Positions 34,336 to 46,680 of a stretch of DNA of 64,000 nt are shown here, one piece after another (positions within the stretch are counted from its first letter, which is position 1; each line of letters begins with the position of its first letter). The notes beneath the pieces are model-generated. The model saw only the letters and a list, made by a program, of their open reading frames with translations. It was not told the origin of the DNA and searched no databases. Source of the DNA: Yponomeuta sedellus (lineage: Eukaryota; Arthropoda; Insecta; Lepidoptera; Yponomeutidae); assembly GCA_934045075.1 (NCBI GenBank), contig OW203722.1, positions 12,586,796 to 12,650,795 of the forward strand, in the 5' to 3' direction. The position numbers were made by a program, and so were the translations under genes.

Positions 34336-36179
34336 CCTAATGATGTGTGAATCTTAAAGAAAAGACAACTAAGAAAAAAGACAACTTGTGCTTATAATTT
34401 TTCAAGTGATTTCACTTGCAAAATTTGCGTCATTCGCGTCGTCTTTTGCGTTATCGTCACAAGTTTTAATAGTAATGACGTAATACGTAATGAGTTATAC
34501 TTATATAACTTAACTTTTTTTCGCTTGTTCTATCTTGCAATATTTTAAGACCAAGTTCCTTATACTTCTACTTGACGTCCGCAGTGATTTGAAAGTCGCC
34601 GACGACCCACGTCGACATGTGTGTACATTTTTAAGTGTTTTTATTTCGCTCCACGTTCAGCGAGCCGCATAAATTACCGCTTTCCTGCGTCTCGCTCGGG
34701 ATCTTTCTTTACTTTTTGTGCAAGGACCGCGAACATAATTTATGGCACTACAAAATGTAAAACTACAAGGATTCCTTGCGGTCTATTTCACCTCGCTACT
34801 TCGGGTGTAACATTATCAAGGAATACAGCGAACCCCTCAAAGCCGTAGGCACTAATAGTTAAAGCTCAAGGGTTGTGTTATCATAATAAAATGCAAATTG
34901 ACACAGATTTAATCCGGCCCTACACCGCTGAGCCCAATAACTGTTAATAATCCGCCGAGGCGCCAAATGCGTCCAGTCCCACCCGCATTACCGCGTAAGT
35001 AGCAAATCTATGTGTTTAAGCTTGCGATATATTTACTACTAAATACATATCAAACAATTGTTTAATTCTGCTAGTCTAGGATGTGGACTCACGTTCGGAT
35101 TCGGATATTTTCGAAGGAAATTTTCTTTTGTATAGTTGATCAAATGTTGCTGAGCCCTTGAGTTATGAAGTGTTCAGTTTTTATTTTAGACAGTCTGTAA
35201 CGAAATTCCCATACCTATCTATCCGACAATGCAATAAAGAAAAGTAATGTGTGTCATTGTTGTCATGTCCTGACGCGGTTACAGTGGTTACAATAGACCA
35301 AGGTATCTTAGTTTTGAGACCAGTGTGTTTTATGTGTATTGTGTGAAAGTTATTATTATTAACAGCTTGTTGTCTACAGTAGTACACAAGTTGTTAATAA
35401 TAAAACTTTGAAACACCACTGCACTGAAACGCAAACAAAATATGAGCTGTTTCATAGAACTTAAGTTACTACCTACGACAACAAATTATCGTCATATCAA
35501 TCGATTATCATTAACAACCTTTAGTACCTATACCATCGTGATAGTTTCAAAATAGCAAGTGAGCGATTCCATAGGATCAAAGTTGCTACTTACGCCATTG
35601 AAACATATGGACCAGTCAAGGATGGAAAAAGCTAATTATTTTCGTACATTAGCGAACTTAATGCAAAAAGCATTATTTTCTAGGTTAATAAACTCTTCCT
35701 GTATTTAAAATAAGTTTTTTCCCTTTAATATTATACACGTCTTCATCAACTTAAACGGTTTCAAACGTGTTCATGAAGACTGATACATTAATATTTTTGG
35801 ATTATTTTCTTCCGGGCCTTCCCCTGTCAACTAAGAAGTTACCACAGCTCACAATGCTCTAAAGAAATGATAAAAAGGGTCGCAGGTCCATGTTTTTCCA
35901 GCTACAATATTCAAGGACGGCAAGAAGTTATAGTAAATTTTATCCCGGCGTGTAATCCCTTCAGTTCAGAACAATTAGAATGTTGCAAGAAAACTACCAA
36001 TCTCACCATCTCCTGCTATATTCAAATCTAAAGTAGTAGAATTCTTTCTTTCCAAATAATTTCTTATTCTCTTTTTGTCTGTAGATAAATCCCATTTATT
36101 TTTCCCATCATGCTTGCTATTATAACTTATTGTGTATGTATGTTTATAATAGTATTTATCTATGTAAGTTTATTTTATT
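34336..36179. other. Gene-free spacer
   Basis: No gene recognised. 35345-35412 forms an imperfect hairpin (AAAGTTATTATTATTAACAG against TTGTTAATAATAAAACTTT) with a loop of about 16 nt. The + frame 34621-34848 has no protein features. Confidence 0.4.
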
Positions 36180-36380
36180 ACATATACGTATGTATATAAA
36201 TATTCGATGAGCACCAACTACCCGTCTCAATTTCTCCTTCAGCAATCTTTCCGATTTAAGGTTGCCTGGAAGAAATTGCTATCAGCAATAAGGCCGCCAA
36301 TTGTACCTCTTCTTTTGTAACTGTTGTCTCTGTAATTATTTTCTGGTGTGTACAATAAAGAATATTCTTATCTTATCTAT
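36180..36380 (+). mobile_element. LINE 3' end
   Basis: GAGCACCAACTACCCGTCTC, TTGCCTGGAAGAAATTGCTA and AGCAATAAGGCCGCCAATTG lead to GTACAATAAAGAATATTCTT. It is the best-preserved copy of the tail family also at 1310, 32100, 41330(-) and 56115(-). Confidence 0.8.
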
Positions 36381-36550
36381 GATCGGAGTAGATAGTGTAA
36401 ATTTAAATTACATTAGAACTTTTTATTGTACACACCTCTAACTTTTGTCGTGGGCTAGCTTTTGTTTGACCCTAGAGAAGATGGGCGTCTAAATTTAACT
36501 TTATTTAAATAAAGTATTATAGTACCGTATCTTTAAAGTACCTATCTTAT

Positions 36551-36578
36551 CCACACTTTGGCTTAAGCCAAAATGTGG
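36551..36578. repeat. Near-perfect palindrome
   Basis: CCACACTTTGGCTTAAGCCA then AAATGTGG; the arms pair with one mismatch around a TTAA centre. Confidence 0.85.
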
Positions 36579-37089
36579 TGACAGTCATGTGGTGTACCGA
36601 ATGAAAGAGCATCATTAGCGCAAGCTAAATCATTTTGGACCATACGAGTATAATTTATTTACATAAACTTACATGTAAACTGTAAACTCTGGGATACAGG
36701 CGTGAGGTTATTTATGTAATTTATTTACACATTAAAACTTTCCGAAATATTTTTTGATCTCTTTAGTGTTTATTCTGTGACCACAAATAATTTAAAGTAC
36801 CTTAATTTCAAATAGACATGTTGTACCTTTTAGCTGTTTTAAACAGACGTTTTTAATGTTGTGTTTAAAACCGTGTTTACAACATTGTTTTAAATATGCC
36901 AACGCTGGGAACATCTGCACCTTTAGTAAATATTGTTGTTAAATTAGAAATTAGTAAATGAATTTTTAATTATTAGTTTATGTACATTATTTTATAGATT
37001 AGTTTTTTATACTGTTCCTTAATTTATTATATGTTATTATTTTATTTTTAAAATATGAAAATACGGTAGTTTAATAAAAGGTATGTAGG

Positions 37090-37165
37090 TTATTAGATAG
37101 AAACATTGATAGAGAACACTTTATTGTACATAAAAAAGGAAATTACACAGATATTTCTTAACCTA
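37090..37165 (-). mobile_element. LINE 3' tail fragment
   Basis: AGAGAACACTTTATTGTACA matches the reversed tail at 41341-41362. Only the end remains. Confidence 0.5.
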
Positions 37166-38386
37166 AGAGTACATACGATGTTATTAGGTTAATAATGTAC
37201 CTAAGAAAAAAACGTATAAGGTCGCATGTTGGATTTAATTCCTTTTCCAATTCTTTGATCGAAATTATATTGTATGGAATCAGGCGTTACTTTACGGAAA
37301 TCCATAATAGCATTAAAGTAATTTTCACATTTTAATACGTTTTCGTTTTCATGTTTTCGTTTTTGTTAAGTTAATAGTATAAAAATTGACATTTCATTTT
37401 TTTAGCATACAGATTTTATTGTCCTAAAGAAAACTAGATACAAAATAAAACGAACCATATTTTTTTATTTTCTGAAACACGCACGTTTTCTTATATTTTT
37501 TACATTTTAAAGTTTAAAATATTTTTACCGGAAGTGACGAAACAACGAGGCTCACAATATGTTTTCTTTTGCCTAATATCCTAAAAAAAAAATATAGTTA
37601 CAAATGTCATTTTAGTATTGCCAGGGCCATGTTAAAAAACAGTTTCTGTATTTTTTTAACATATGCAAATATGTTTTTCTTTTATACAATTAAATCAGCT
37701 TAGTTCAATTCATCATCCCTTATATGTATAGGTAGTTGTTCCTTTTTTGTTAAATGTACTTTGTGTTGGCAAAGCCTTTATCTGCGTTCGGAGTGTTTTT
37801 GCTGCCAGTTTGTTACTTTTGTAGCTACTTTTTCAAGGTTATTTATAATGTCATGGTAAGTATAAAGTATGGTAACCCTGATTTATGTTGTATGGTTTGC
37901 CTTGCGTAGGTAGGTACCTAACGTAAACAAACTTTGTATAGTGTTAAATTTATTTCTCTCTACTCAAATTCTATCCTATACAAGAACAAGAAATTCATTG
38001 GTAGGTATACATCGTACGCACTGACAGCCGAAATCTACCCAAGGTAGATCTTTCAATGCTTTTGGAGTTCATGCATCATGACGATGCAGCGAAAATAAGA
38101 GGTGCAACCGTGATGATGAAAACCATGATTTCAGTTTTATGAAATAGGCCCCGGAGACCATCAGCAACCAAAAATAAAGGGGGGGGGGGCACGTGAATAA
38201 CAATGTACTTAAGAAATACGATAATTAATAATTAAAAATTATTCTTCGCCATCACTACATAAACACTTCTTCGTCCTCATTCTCATATGGCTCAGTTGAA
38301 GTAGACGTTTGAGTAAGTAAAAAATTGTGTTGGGCATATTTTTTTATCTTGTACTTAACGAAATCTTCAGGTTAAAACATCGTCAG
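37166..38386. other. AT-rich gene-free spacer
   Basis: Very AT-rich with no gene. A G11 homopolymer lies at 38179-38189. Confidence 0.5.
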
Positions 38387-38941
38387 CAGTGTTATTATTG
38401 ATACGGCAATTGCCGTAATATGCGGTAATCCATGGATGTTTTTTGTAATATACGGTATACGGCAGGATCTCGACTGCCGTATCATATAATACGGCAATTC
38501 AAGTCCAACATGCTCGTAACCTTAAAACAAAATAATAATACAAACGAAACGTAATAAATGTGTCCGATTTTCGGGATATCCCAAAGAAAATTTTCCTGCA
38601 GACATAAATTGAACTAGATGTCTCATGCCATCTCTTTTATTATGTCCTACTCTTAGCTAAACTAGCTATTCGAAATCAAGGCGGTTGCACAAAATTTCAG
38701 GTGTCAGGAGATAATTATGCTTATCAAAATGAAAAGCAAAGAAAAATGTTCATTGCACAAGCAGTGTATTAGAAACATATAGGATGAAAAAATGATAGAA
38801 AGTTGAAAATGTACTTATTATTTTTGTGTTTCAATCACTAATTATTCAATTAAAATAATACGGCAGATCTGCGATTTTTTTTTATAAATACGGCAATTTG
38901 AAGGTTTAGACACGGCAACCCAGATTTTGACGATAACACTG
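38387..38941. mobile_element. hAT-like non-autonomous DNA transposon
   Basis: The left end begins CAGTGTTATTATTGATACGG. The right end, read inward on the other strand, begins CAGTGTTATCGTCAAAATCT. Both therefore share CAGTGTTAT, a terminal sequence typical of hAT elements. The 8 bases outside are ATCGTCAG (38379-38386) and GTTGTCAG (38942-38949), six of eight the same, which fits a decayed 8-bp target-site duplication. TGCCGT/ACGGCA occurs about eight times near the ends, like the subterminal transposase-binding repeats of hAT elements. At 555 bp with no coding frame, it is non-autonomous. Confidence 0.75.
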
Positions 38942-38949
38942 GTTGTCAG

Positions 38950-39053
38950 CTATGTCGCTAAATTATTTTTGTCCTCAAAACATTTTTCTTGTCGCTAAGG
39001 CTCTCGCAAAAGTCCTCATTTCTAGCGACTAAGTCGCTAAATTGGCAGCACTG
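38950..39053. mobile_element. Possible second MITE end
   Basis: The right end, read in reverse, is CAGTGCTGCCAATTTAGCGA, and TGTCGCTAAATTATTTTTGT (38954) is a related inverted motif. It adjoins the hAT-like element. The left boundary is unclear. Confidence 0.4.
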
Positions 39054-41329
39054 ATTTTTTAGGTTAGATCTTAAAATTGACTTTTTTTTTATCGTGGCAC
39101 AGGCATTTTCACTGGGAGCCATGGTGTGTCGTCATCAGCGTATTTTTGTGTTTTTACCATTTCGTCGGAAATGAAACCACAGAAAAAACTGAAATATTTT
39201 TTTACGTGCTTTACTAAGCCAAATCTCGAAATGGTTTTCGAATAAGAGCTCAATACAATTTTGAAATGTTGTCAATTGCCAGAATAAAACTTTATTTATA
39301 TTATAATTATGTATTGTGAATAAAAACATTGTGAGGAAACCTGAGAATCCTGTCTAGAACTTTACGAACAATATTTCCGCAGTAGGTACTAAGAAGGGCC
39401 CGGGATAATAAATTGTATTTTGATTCATTCGTAATCATCACGAGATAGGATAAATTAAGGTTCTTTAATCCTCTTAGACAGGACCAAACAAGGGTAAGCT
39501 GAGTTGTAGATAGTTACAGAGCATTGCATTGTTTTGGCATTCTTGATATTGTATTCAGTAGTATGTATTAAGATCGTACCTAAATGGTTAGGTGAATCAT
39601 TTCGGGAGTGCCTTAAGATAAAAAAAAAAGTTCCTAAGCTGCTAATTAAAGTTAGTTTTATTTTGCGAGGGCAGTCATTAAATGGTGTTACCACTAGTCA
39701 ACTTGTGGAGATAGCATTCTCAATTTGAGGAGCTCCTGACAAGCCCTCGTAATCCTCAGATTAAGTGTTGAGCGAATTTGTTCGAGTAATTTACTTCCAA
39801 ACTTCTGAAGACAATAAAACTTGGCGAAGGGCGCTACACAGAGCAGCTTTGTTTTGTTATTTGATGAAGATTTACTCCAGTTGTTGAAAAGATAACTCAA
39901 CTCGGAGATGCTGTTACTATGGTAACATATTAACACCAAAATCAGCTAAGTTCTATTTATCCACTTGATTTATTGTTCTAATTAAATACCTGAGCGGGAG
40001 CCATGAATTGTCTCAGAATTCCTGGAATCTTCAGTGCGATGTGGAAACCCGTGCCAATTACCTAGTCCTTGTTACATAATATGCCAATACGGGCCATTTC
40101 ATCAGAGGTTTGGATACCTTGTAATCTGGTTGTAATTATAATATTTGTCAGCACACTCTTTGTCAGGCGTACTTTACAAAATACTCTACAGCGCATTAGC
40201 AGTACTCACAAAAGTGATGCACCGAGAAAGATTTGCTTATAAAAAATAGTACTAACACCACCAAATAAATTGATTTCGTTGTGAGATTCGTTTTAAATTC
40301 AACGAGTTGTTGGCCGTGATTGAGTTTGACCGGTTCCCTGACACAATCCGGTTCGGCAGCTGCAGATAAAAGAAGCAATACCGGGGCCACGGCGAGTGTC
40401 TTTGCTCTGGTCGGCCAGTGGACGCTATAAGTCTACGTCGGCATTAGGGATGCGCGTCAGAGAGTTCGCCTGTCGCCGCCGGACTCATCCATCAACCCCT
40501 TGCCGACCCGCTCGCTGTAAAAACTTACGGTTAGTGTCTTTTCCTCCCAAACGAAGGACAGTGTTAAATATTCTGACTGTGTCAGTTCTTTCTCCCATGA
40601 TATTTGCCTGCGTATTATGTTAAGGAATAAATACTTACACAAAGTTACATTTGATCTATTCCATTTAAAGTTGCATGTATTTACTCAAGGCATAATCACC
40701 GCATTCTTAACTTTATGTTTGAAATCGGTTCATGGTTTGTATGGAATGTGGTGGCAATTACTTTCTTTAGTGCTTTCTAAATTAAGCGGGCAGCAGCAAT
40801 GAAATAACCTCTGAAATTGCAATCCAAACTCGGAAAGTCAATGAAGCATCGTTTGGTATTCCATAAAATGGCTCGGCTCAGCTCGAGTTTAATCGCAACA
40901 ATGTAACCGCCGACGAGCGGGAGCATTCAGATTGACGCCACCGGCGACGCTCGCGTCAAACAAACCGAAATGGGTTTCCGAGTAGTGACACGTCACAGAT
41001 CATACAGTGACTCAGATCTCTAGAAGATTTCATGACGCCGGAATTTTGGTAATGTCACCAACGAGTGTGTGTGCGATTAAAAACATTCTACCCCGGAAAC
41101 TTGGTCCTGTAAGATTTAAGTAACTATAACTTCTCTACGACGCATGTCACATGCTCTAAGTTATACTGCTGATGATGTGCTGATTCATATCGTGTTCGGT
41201 ATTCTCAACCAAGGGATTGAATCGATCTCAGAAATAATGTGACGTGTTTTTCTCACGCATCGACAAATATTCAATCGTTCGGAATATTGCTGAAAATTGT
41301 CTACGTTTTTTCCTACATGTGCGAGTAGA
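39054..41329. other. Gene-free spacer
   Basis: No gene or repeat recognised. The overlapping frames at 39455-39939 and 40396-40642 lie on opposing strands with no protein signature. Confidence 0.4.
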
Positions 41330-41480
41330 TAGATAGATATATAGAGAACACTTTATTGCACAACCAAATAAAGAATACAACCACGATTTCTTAAAGCTAA
41401 GTAATGTTATGCATTTGTCGGTCTTATCGCTTAGAGCAATCTCTTCCAGACAACTTTTGGATATAGGCAATTTGTGGTAG
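41330..41480 (-). mobile_element. LINE 3' end, reversed
   Basis: A TAGATAGATAGATATATAGA tract, then ACACTTTATTGCAC..., then GAGCAATCTCTTCCAGACAA. It is the reverse complement of the tail family at 36180-36380. Confidence 0.7.
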
Positions 41481-41596
41481 ATAAGTGAATCTCAAGTAAG
41501 GATGGGACGTTATTTCCAGAAATTAGCTACAGCACACATCCGTCAGCGAAATTTCATGAAAGTTAAAAACAAAAAGTAAACAAGCAGTGATCAATC

Positions 41597-41766
41597 TTTA
41601 AAAACCCATTTAGAGGCTCAAAATTCCACCAATGCCGGGACTCGAACCCGCGACCTCTGGCTTACCGTGCCAGCGCTCTCCCAACGGAGCTAATAAGCGA
41701 CTCACCGGCATGCGGCATCAGTGAAATTTCGAACTTCTTTACAATTCTCTCTGTATTACCTACAGG
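41597..41766 (-). mobile_element. tRNA-derived SINE, family B
   Basis: The minus strand carries GCTCCGTTGGGAGAGCGCTG, box B GGTTCGAGTCCCG and the AATTTTGAGCCTCTAAATGG tail. The right flank CACCGGCATGCGGCATCAGT also matches the copy at 25196. Box A is mutated. Confidence 0.85.
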
Positions 41767-41879
41767 TAGCGACATCTGGCTGAAGTAATTTGCATCACTT
41801 GCAGCCCCGAGTACCTACTTTGCAGTTAGGTTTTACATCGGAATGACATCGCCGTACCAACATGATTATATTGTTTTTA

Positions 41880-41960
41880 ATGCACTAACCCGTGCTAAGG
41901 ACAATTTTTTAAAAACCTATTTAGAGGCTAAAAAATCTACCCATGGCGGGACTCGAACCA
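41880..41960 (-). mobile_element. SINE family B, truncated
   Basis: TGCACTAACCCGTGCTAAGG, AAACCTATTTAGAGGCTAAA, then ACCCATGGCGGGACTCGAAC, after which homology stops within the tRNA-like head. The left segment is shared with 56709-56735. Confidence 0.75.
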
Positions 41961-44653
41961 AAGTCCATAATTTTTTGGGGTTAGTATTCATGAAAAAAAT
42001 TAGTTTATTTTCTATTCACAGGTAGTTTTCTATTCACACTAGTTACCTACCTATCTACATACTAGTTGAGCATGTAGGTAACTAGCTACTATAAATAGAA
42101 TCGGTGTTATAAGACATTACAAAAAACGTTGTAGGGCTTAAAACATAACTGCTTTACTTTGTGGAACATTGTGGGTGATTATGTGGGGGTATTGGCGCCG
42201 AAGCACGGGCGACAAAGTCACGTGATATGCCGTGTGTTCACGGCGGATAACTGCCAATAATCAGCCGACTAGTGCGCTCTACCCCGACATTATAGTGAGC
42301 CAGCGGCCCTGGCAGCTCTACTGCACCACCGTTTATTTACAACACACTTGTTTCACGTGTTGTAATTGTCGCGACAAAACCACACGAGAACATTAAACTA
42401 AATACGATTGTTTATGCAATATTAATAATCGCTTTCCGTAAACGTTAATTTACTAAATGGAAAATTAAAATTTGAAAAGCGTGCGCTGTGGAAGCGCTAT
42501 CTTGATTTTAGGTGTATCGGCGGCAAATAAAAATAGGGTCGGTCGTAAAGCAACGAGTGTTTCGACAGGGCGAGGCGAATGTTTGTGTGTAGTTGTGCGC
42601 TTGCCGCTTCCCGCAATAAATCAGCCGGAGAGCGGGAAAGAGTTAAATCGGAAGACGCGCGGTCTTAGAGTGGGCAGCCGCGATACCACCCCGACCTCTG
42701 CCGCCATTTACTCGTACACAACATACAGCAGAACTTGCCAATAAAATAAAACTCATATGAATTACGACTCTCTATTCAAATTTTTAATGACGGAGAAGGT
42801 TCACCCAGGGTTTTCTACGGGCAATTTTCCTGTTATCTAGTGACAATACTACTTGAACCGTAATCAACGGCACGACCCTAATTTTTATTTTCAAGTTGGT
42901 AGGTAGGGAGTTCACGAGTGCCTCCTTGATGCCGAGACTACCAAAATGAATTATTATTCTGTCCCATGAAAAAATCACTTCGGCGAGTAATGAAAACTCT
43001 TGCTGATGCGCTGGAGAGGCACTGCGCCCGGCCGGCGGATATTACGGCAATATATTTCAATTACACATAAGAAAAAGAACAAGTCGTTTGAAGTAGCTGA
43101 AAGGCCAGATTACAGTCGCGGAGGAAATAATAAGAAAGGCCCCGGTAACGAGGCGGGGTCGGGCGACGGCAACTTTAGGAAAGAAAACGTGTGGGGAGAG
43201 AAAGATGGCTTGCAAGAGTGATTAAATTTGATGTTATTTTTGGTATGAAACTGTCTTGTTAAACTTTTGCGCCTGTTCAAATGTCGAATACACGCAAATT
43301 GGATTTTCGTTTCTATTTTTTTTTGGGATGAGGTGAGGTTTGATACACAAATGTATAACTACAACAGGAGGGTTCCGCGGAGAGACGGGTGAAGATTTGT
43401 GCGATTCAACGGAATTTAATTACTTGGCGAGAGCTGGCGTGGCGGGCCGGCGTAACGACGCAAAAATATTTATGTTTATTGTCGGTGCGACGCCTCAATG
43501 AGACCACATATGCGCCCCGCGCCTCGCACCCCGCCCGCCGCGGGCCCTTTGGAAGGGTCACCCAATAGTTGTAACTATTTATGGTATTATCGTGAGTACA
43601 GCTGAATATTTACAGTATATTTTGTTAAGATTAGGTATGTCTACCAGGGCAAAATGACCTTTTCTTTTTGTTATTCATATCATAGACATATAGCTTAAGG
43701 AAAGTCCAAAAGTAGCATGATAACGTGTATACCAGCGCGGCCGCAGTTATTATTTATTTAAGGCATTGACACCGCGGTGATTCCAAGTGGAGTGTGATGT
43801 TTCCAGTCCATTTCCTGCAACAGGACGCTGCTTTTATAACCGAAGCGTAATGAAACTCGTTTAAATATCACAAAAGTGGTTGGATTACGGCGGCCGAGCA
43901 TTTTATACTGTTTAATTACTGACTGCGACAGAAATAATTGGGCACTTGGGGATTACAACCGGACTTTACAGCCAAATTAAAGATTTTCGCTGAAAAATAT
44001 AAAAACTTCGCTTCAACTTCGACCGCTACGCTGTTATTTTCAAGAAGAAAATCAAGTAAAACAACGCTTTATCTATCAACGAAGTCAAGAGTTTATGTTT
44101 AGTAGCGGCCGGCGTGACTTCATACTGTGCAAATCAATCCGAAATCTGATGGCGAATCATTGAGCATTGTCCATCAACTGAATGCGAACAAATGAGTCCA
44201 TGATTTAGGAACCAGTGCGGACCTATCTGAATATCGGATCACATCAGTCTTTTGTTTGTGTAATGCATCAATAACTTTATACCGCTTTGTTTTCATATGA
44301 GATTACTGGGTTTCCGATGTGCTTGGATGGTTTCGTCAATTCGTTTGCCGATTCATGTTTAGTAATTAAAATATTTAGGTAAGTAAAACAATTATAATTT
44401 TCCAGTTGGGAGTATTTAAGTATACTTTAAAAAAAAGGTTTCCAACTATGCTATATGCTATAAGTAACTTATAATCTTTATAATAAATATGTTTGCGGAA
44501 TCTTCTGTTAACTAGAAAATGTCTGTTTTTTGTCTGTAATTGGGGATAGAAACCGGATCCTCTGTATCCGGATCTTGATACAAGCCACTGAGTCGTCACG
44601 ACTTGACACTTCTGCGATATTAAGCAACACTTTATAAGAATACTTTATTTATG
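41961..44653. other. Gene-free spacer with GC-rich segments
   Basis: GC-richer stretches at about 42180-42720, 43000-43200 and 43420-43560 carry short open frames (for example 42472-42744, +) with no domain I recognise. They may be promoter-like or conserved non-coding DNA. No repeat was found. Confidence 0.35.
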
Positions 44654-44695
44654 GTACTTTGAAAACGTTAATACTTCTTAACGTTTTCAAAGTAC
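44654..44695. repeat. Hairpin with 17-bp perfect arms
   Basis: GTACTTTGAAAACGTTA and TAACGTTTTCAAAGTAC flank an 8-base loop. Confidence 0.9.
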
Positions 44696-44811
44696 GATAA
44701 AGATAGCAGATCCCCAGGTATAGCTTAGAAGTATCCGTGCAATTTTCTTTTTTATGTATATTAAGGTGTTCTTTATCTTTCTTAATTTAAAGATGGAAAA
44801 TATAAATTTTA

Positions 44812-45228
44812 ATTAAAGAAGCGCCCGTGGCCTAGTCGAATTGAGTCATAGGAATCAAGCACTTGAGTTAAGCAACAACAGGCGCGGTCAGGTGCACGAT
44901 GGGTGACCGTCCCCTGACTACTGCTAGTCACTAACGCTCGGAAAAATGCCACTAGCAGCTAGTGGCATTTTCCGAGCGTTTCCAAGCTTCGCAATGCACG
45001 TTGGTGCCGGCTGTCACGTAATGGCAGTCGTTAAGCCACGTCAGAGGCCTTATGGGCGGCTTGATAACTTCTGACAGGCCCCCCACTGTTTTACAATTCT
45101 CCACCAACCCGGACGTGGCCCCCATAGTGGTACTCCACCATGGGGGACACGTCCGGGTTAGTGGAGCTTAAACCTTCCTGCGATGCAGGAACAGACCCGT
45201 GACCCAGCCGTGGGGACGTACAAGGGTT
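44812..45228 (+). mobile_element. SINE family D, longest copy
   Basis: It begins GAAGCGCCCGTGGCCTAGTC (tRNA-like start), continues GCAACAACAGGCGCGGTCAG, CGTTGGTGCCGGCTGTCACG and CAGGAACAGACCCGTGACCC, and ends AGCCGTGGGGACGTACAAGG. It aligns with 16637-16985 in reverse. A near-perfect hairpin (44933-44980) is inserted relative to that copy. Confidence 0.8.
44933..44980. repeat. Near-perfect 48-bp palindrome inside SINE D
   Basis: AACGCTCGGAAAAATGCCAC with TAGC is followed at once by its reverse complement with one A fewer. The SINE D copy at 16637-16985 has only one arm's worth of similar sequence (CTATCGCTAGTGGCATATTT on its sense strand), so the palindrome arose after insertion or in a subfamily. 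Confidence 0.85.
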
Positions 45229-45581
45229 TATATCGAATTAAAAAAATTAAATTACTTTATAGCGACGGAAACTAATTTGTATTTTTTATAAAGGTTTCTG
45301 AAGATTATTTATAAAGATTATGGCAGTGTAAAATTTTTTTCATAGTAAGAAATAGCTATATTGGAATAACATAGCCTAAACTTACACCTGAAACCCGGGA
45401 GGTTAGTCGAGGTACGAGTAAGAATTTGCCATGTGCCACGTTACTGGCAGACCTCAACATTCGTTAGTTGTTGCACGCACGGTTTCTAGTATTTTTAAGG
45501 TAGAGTCATTATTGTTATAGTGGTTCAAATATTTTTAAACAGCCTTCATCTGGATCCTATTTTGCTAAAATATTATATTAC

Positions 45582-46119
45582 GGTGCTTTGGGGTGCTAAC
45601 CAGTACCACCAATGGAATAAAAATCGTAACTTGTTTTATGTTATTTTTCAAAACGTAAACAGCAAAAATCTTAATATCTGTAATAACTACTTTTAGAATA
45701 TACAGCCTAGAACGTAGTATCAACATTCTAGGACTTTATCTGTACTGGCACTGACTGAAAATCAGCGCTGAAGGCTAGTCCATCAGCATACTGCTGAGTC
45801 AGTTGCCATTTATAAGCAGCAGGGACACGCCGTGACCTTTCGTTTTTCTTCTTTGTTTTTGTTTTTTGTGAATGTAATATGTTTTAAGTTTGTTTTGTTA
45901 CTGTGGGGTGTTCACTGTTTCTATAATAAATGTTTTTCTTCTTCTTCTTATCTATTTCCAAAAACGCGGAAATCGATTAAAGTCCTAGGTTGTTGGTCCT
46001 AGGTTCTAAAAATAGTTAATATATTTGTTAAGTTTGTGATGTTTACTCGTATTAAAAGTATTATAAAACAAGTTATGATTTTTATTCCAATAGTGGCGCT
46101 AGCTACCACCCCAAAGCGC
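45582..46119. mobile_element. Inverted-repeat DNA element, family E
   Basis: The left end is GGTGCTTTGGGGTGCTAACC and then AATGGAATAAAAATCGTAAC, TTGTTTTATG. The right end, reversed, is GGCGCTTTGGGGTGGTAGCT and then ATTGGAATAAAAATCATAAC, TTGTTTTATA. The inverted arms are about 65 bp and imperfect. No transposase frame is present. A LINE tail is inserted inside at about 45840-45950. A partial relative is at 22575-22765. Confidence 0.7.
45840..45950 (+). mobile_element. LINE 3' tail nested in element E
   Basis: GTTTTTTGTGAATGTAATAT to CTATAATAAATGTTTTTCTT and CTTCTTCTT, closely matching 11185-11292. Confidence 0.65.
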
Positions 46120-46504
46120 CTTAAATTCGATGTAGTAGTGCTACGAAAACGGCTGCTACGGCGTAGCCGGTAGGATTAGTTCGTAGCAGACCTTTCGCAA
46201 CGTACATCAAACTTAGATGGCGCTTCGATGACAGCAAAACCTTTCAGCGGCCTTTGTGAAAGCTCCAAGCTTTCAACTCCAAGTAAAGCTGGAACAAAAT
46301 CCCCTCCCATTAGTTCCTACAGTCGCAAAGCAATTTGTTAGAAAGGGTTCTTGGTTCTCTGAACCTAACTACCGCGACTGCCTCGATAGTCAGGTATGTT
46401 GTTGGTTAGGTAATGGGTTCGAGTCCTACTGGGGGCCGCCGTAAATTTGAACAAATTACCTAAGACTAGGTATATTTCTATGTTTGTGATGTCTTTGCAC
46501 GTAC

Positions 46505-46680
46505 ATTGCTTCTGGCCCCACACTAGGATACCCTATGTCGTGGGAACCAGAAACAACGACGTCACAAACATGTAAACATCCAAGACCTGGGCTTTGTTTT
46601 TGTCCCGAGCCGGGATTCGAACCCGGAACCTCTTGCATGGTAGGCAGTTGCGCTACCGCTACGCCACAGAGGTCGTCAAT
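46505..46680 (-). mobile_element. tRNA-derived SINE, family A
   Basis: Second copy of the element at 11738-11911, with the same ends and orientation. The minus strand has box A TGGCGTAGCGG, box B GGTTCGAATCC and the same GGCCAGAAGCAAT terminus. Confidence 0.88.

Noticed and set aside
42472..42744. 90-codon plus frame in a GC-rich patch
   Set aside because: No domain or signal; GC-rich sequence lowers stop frequency by itself.
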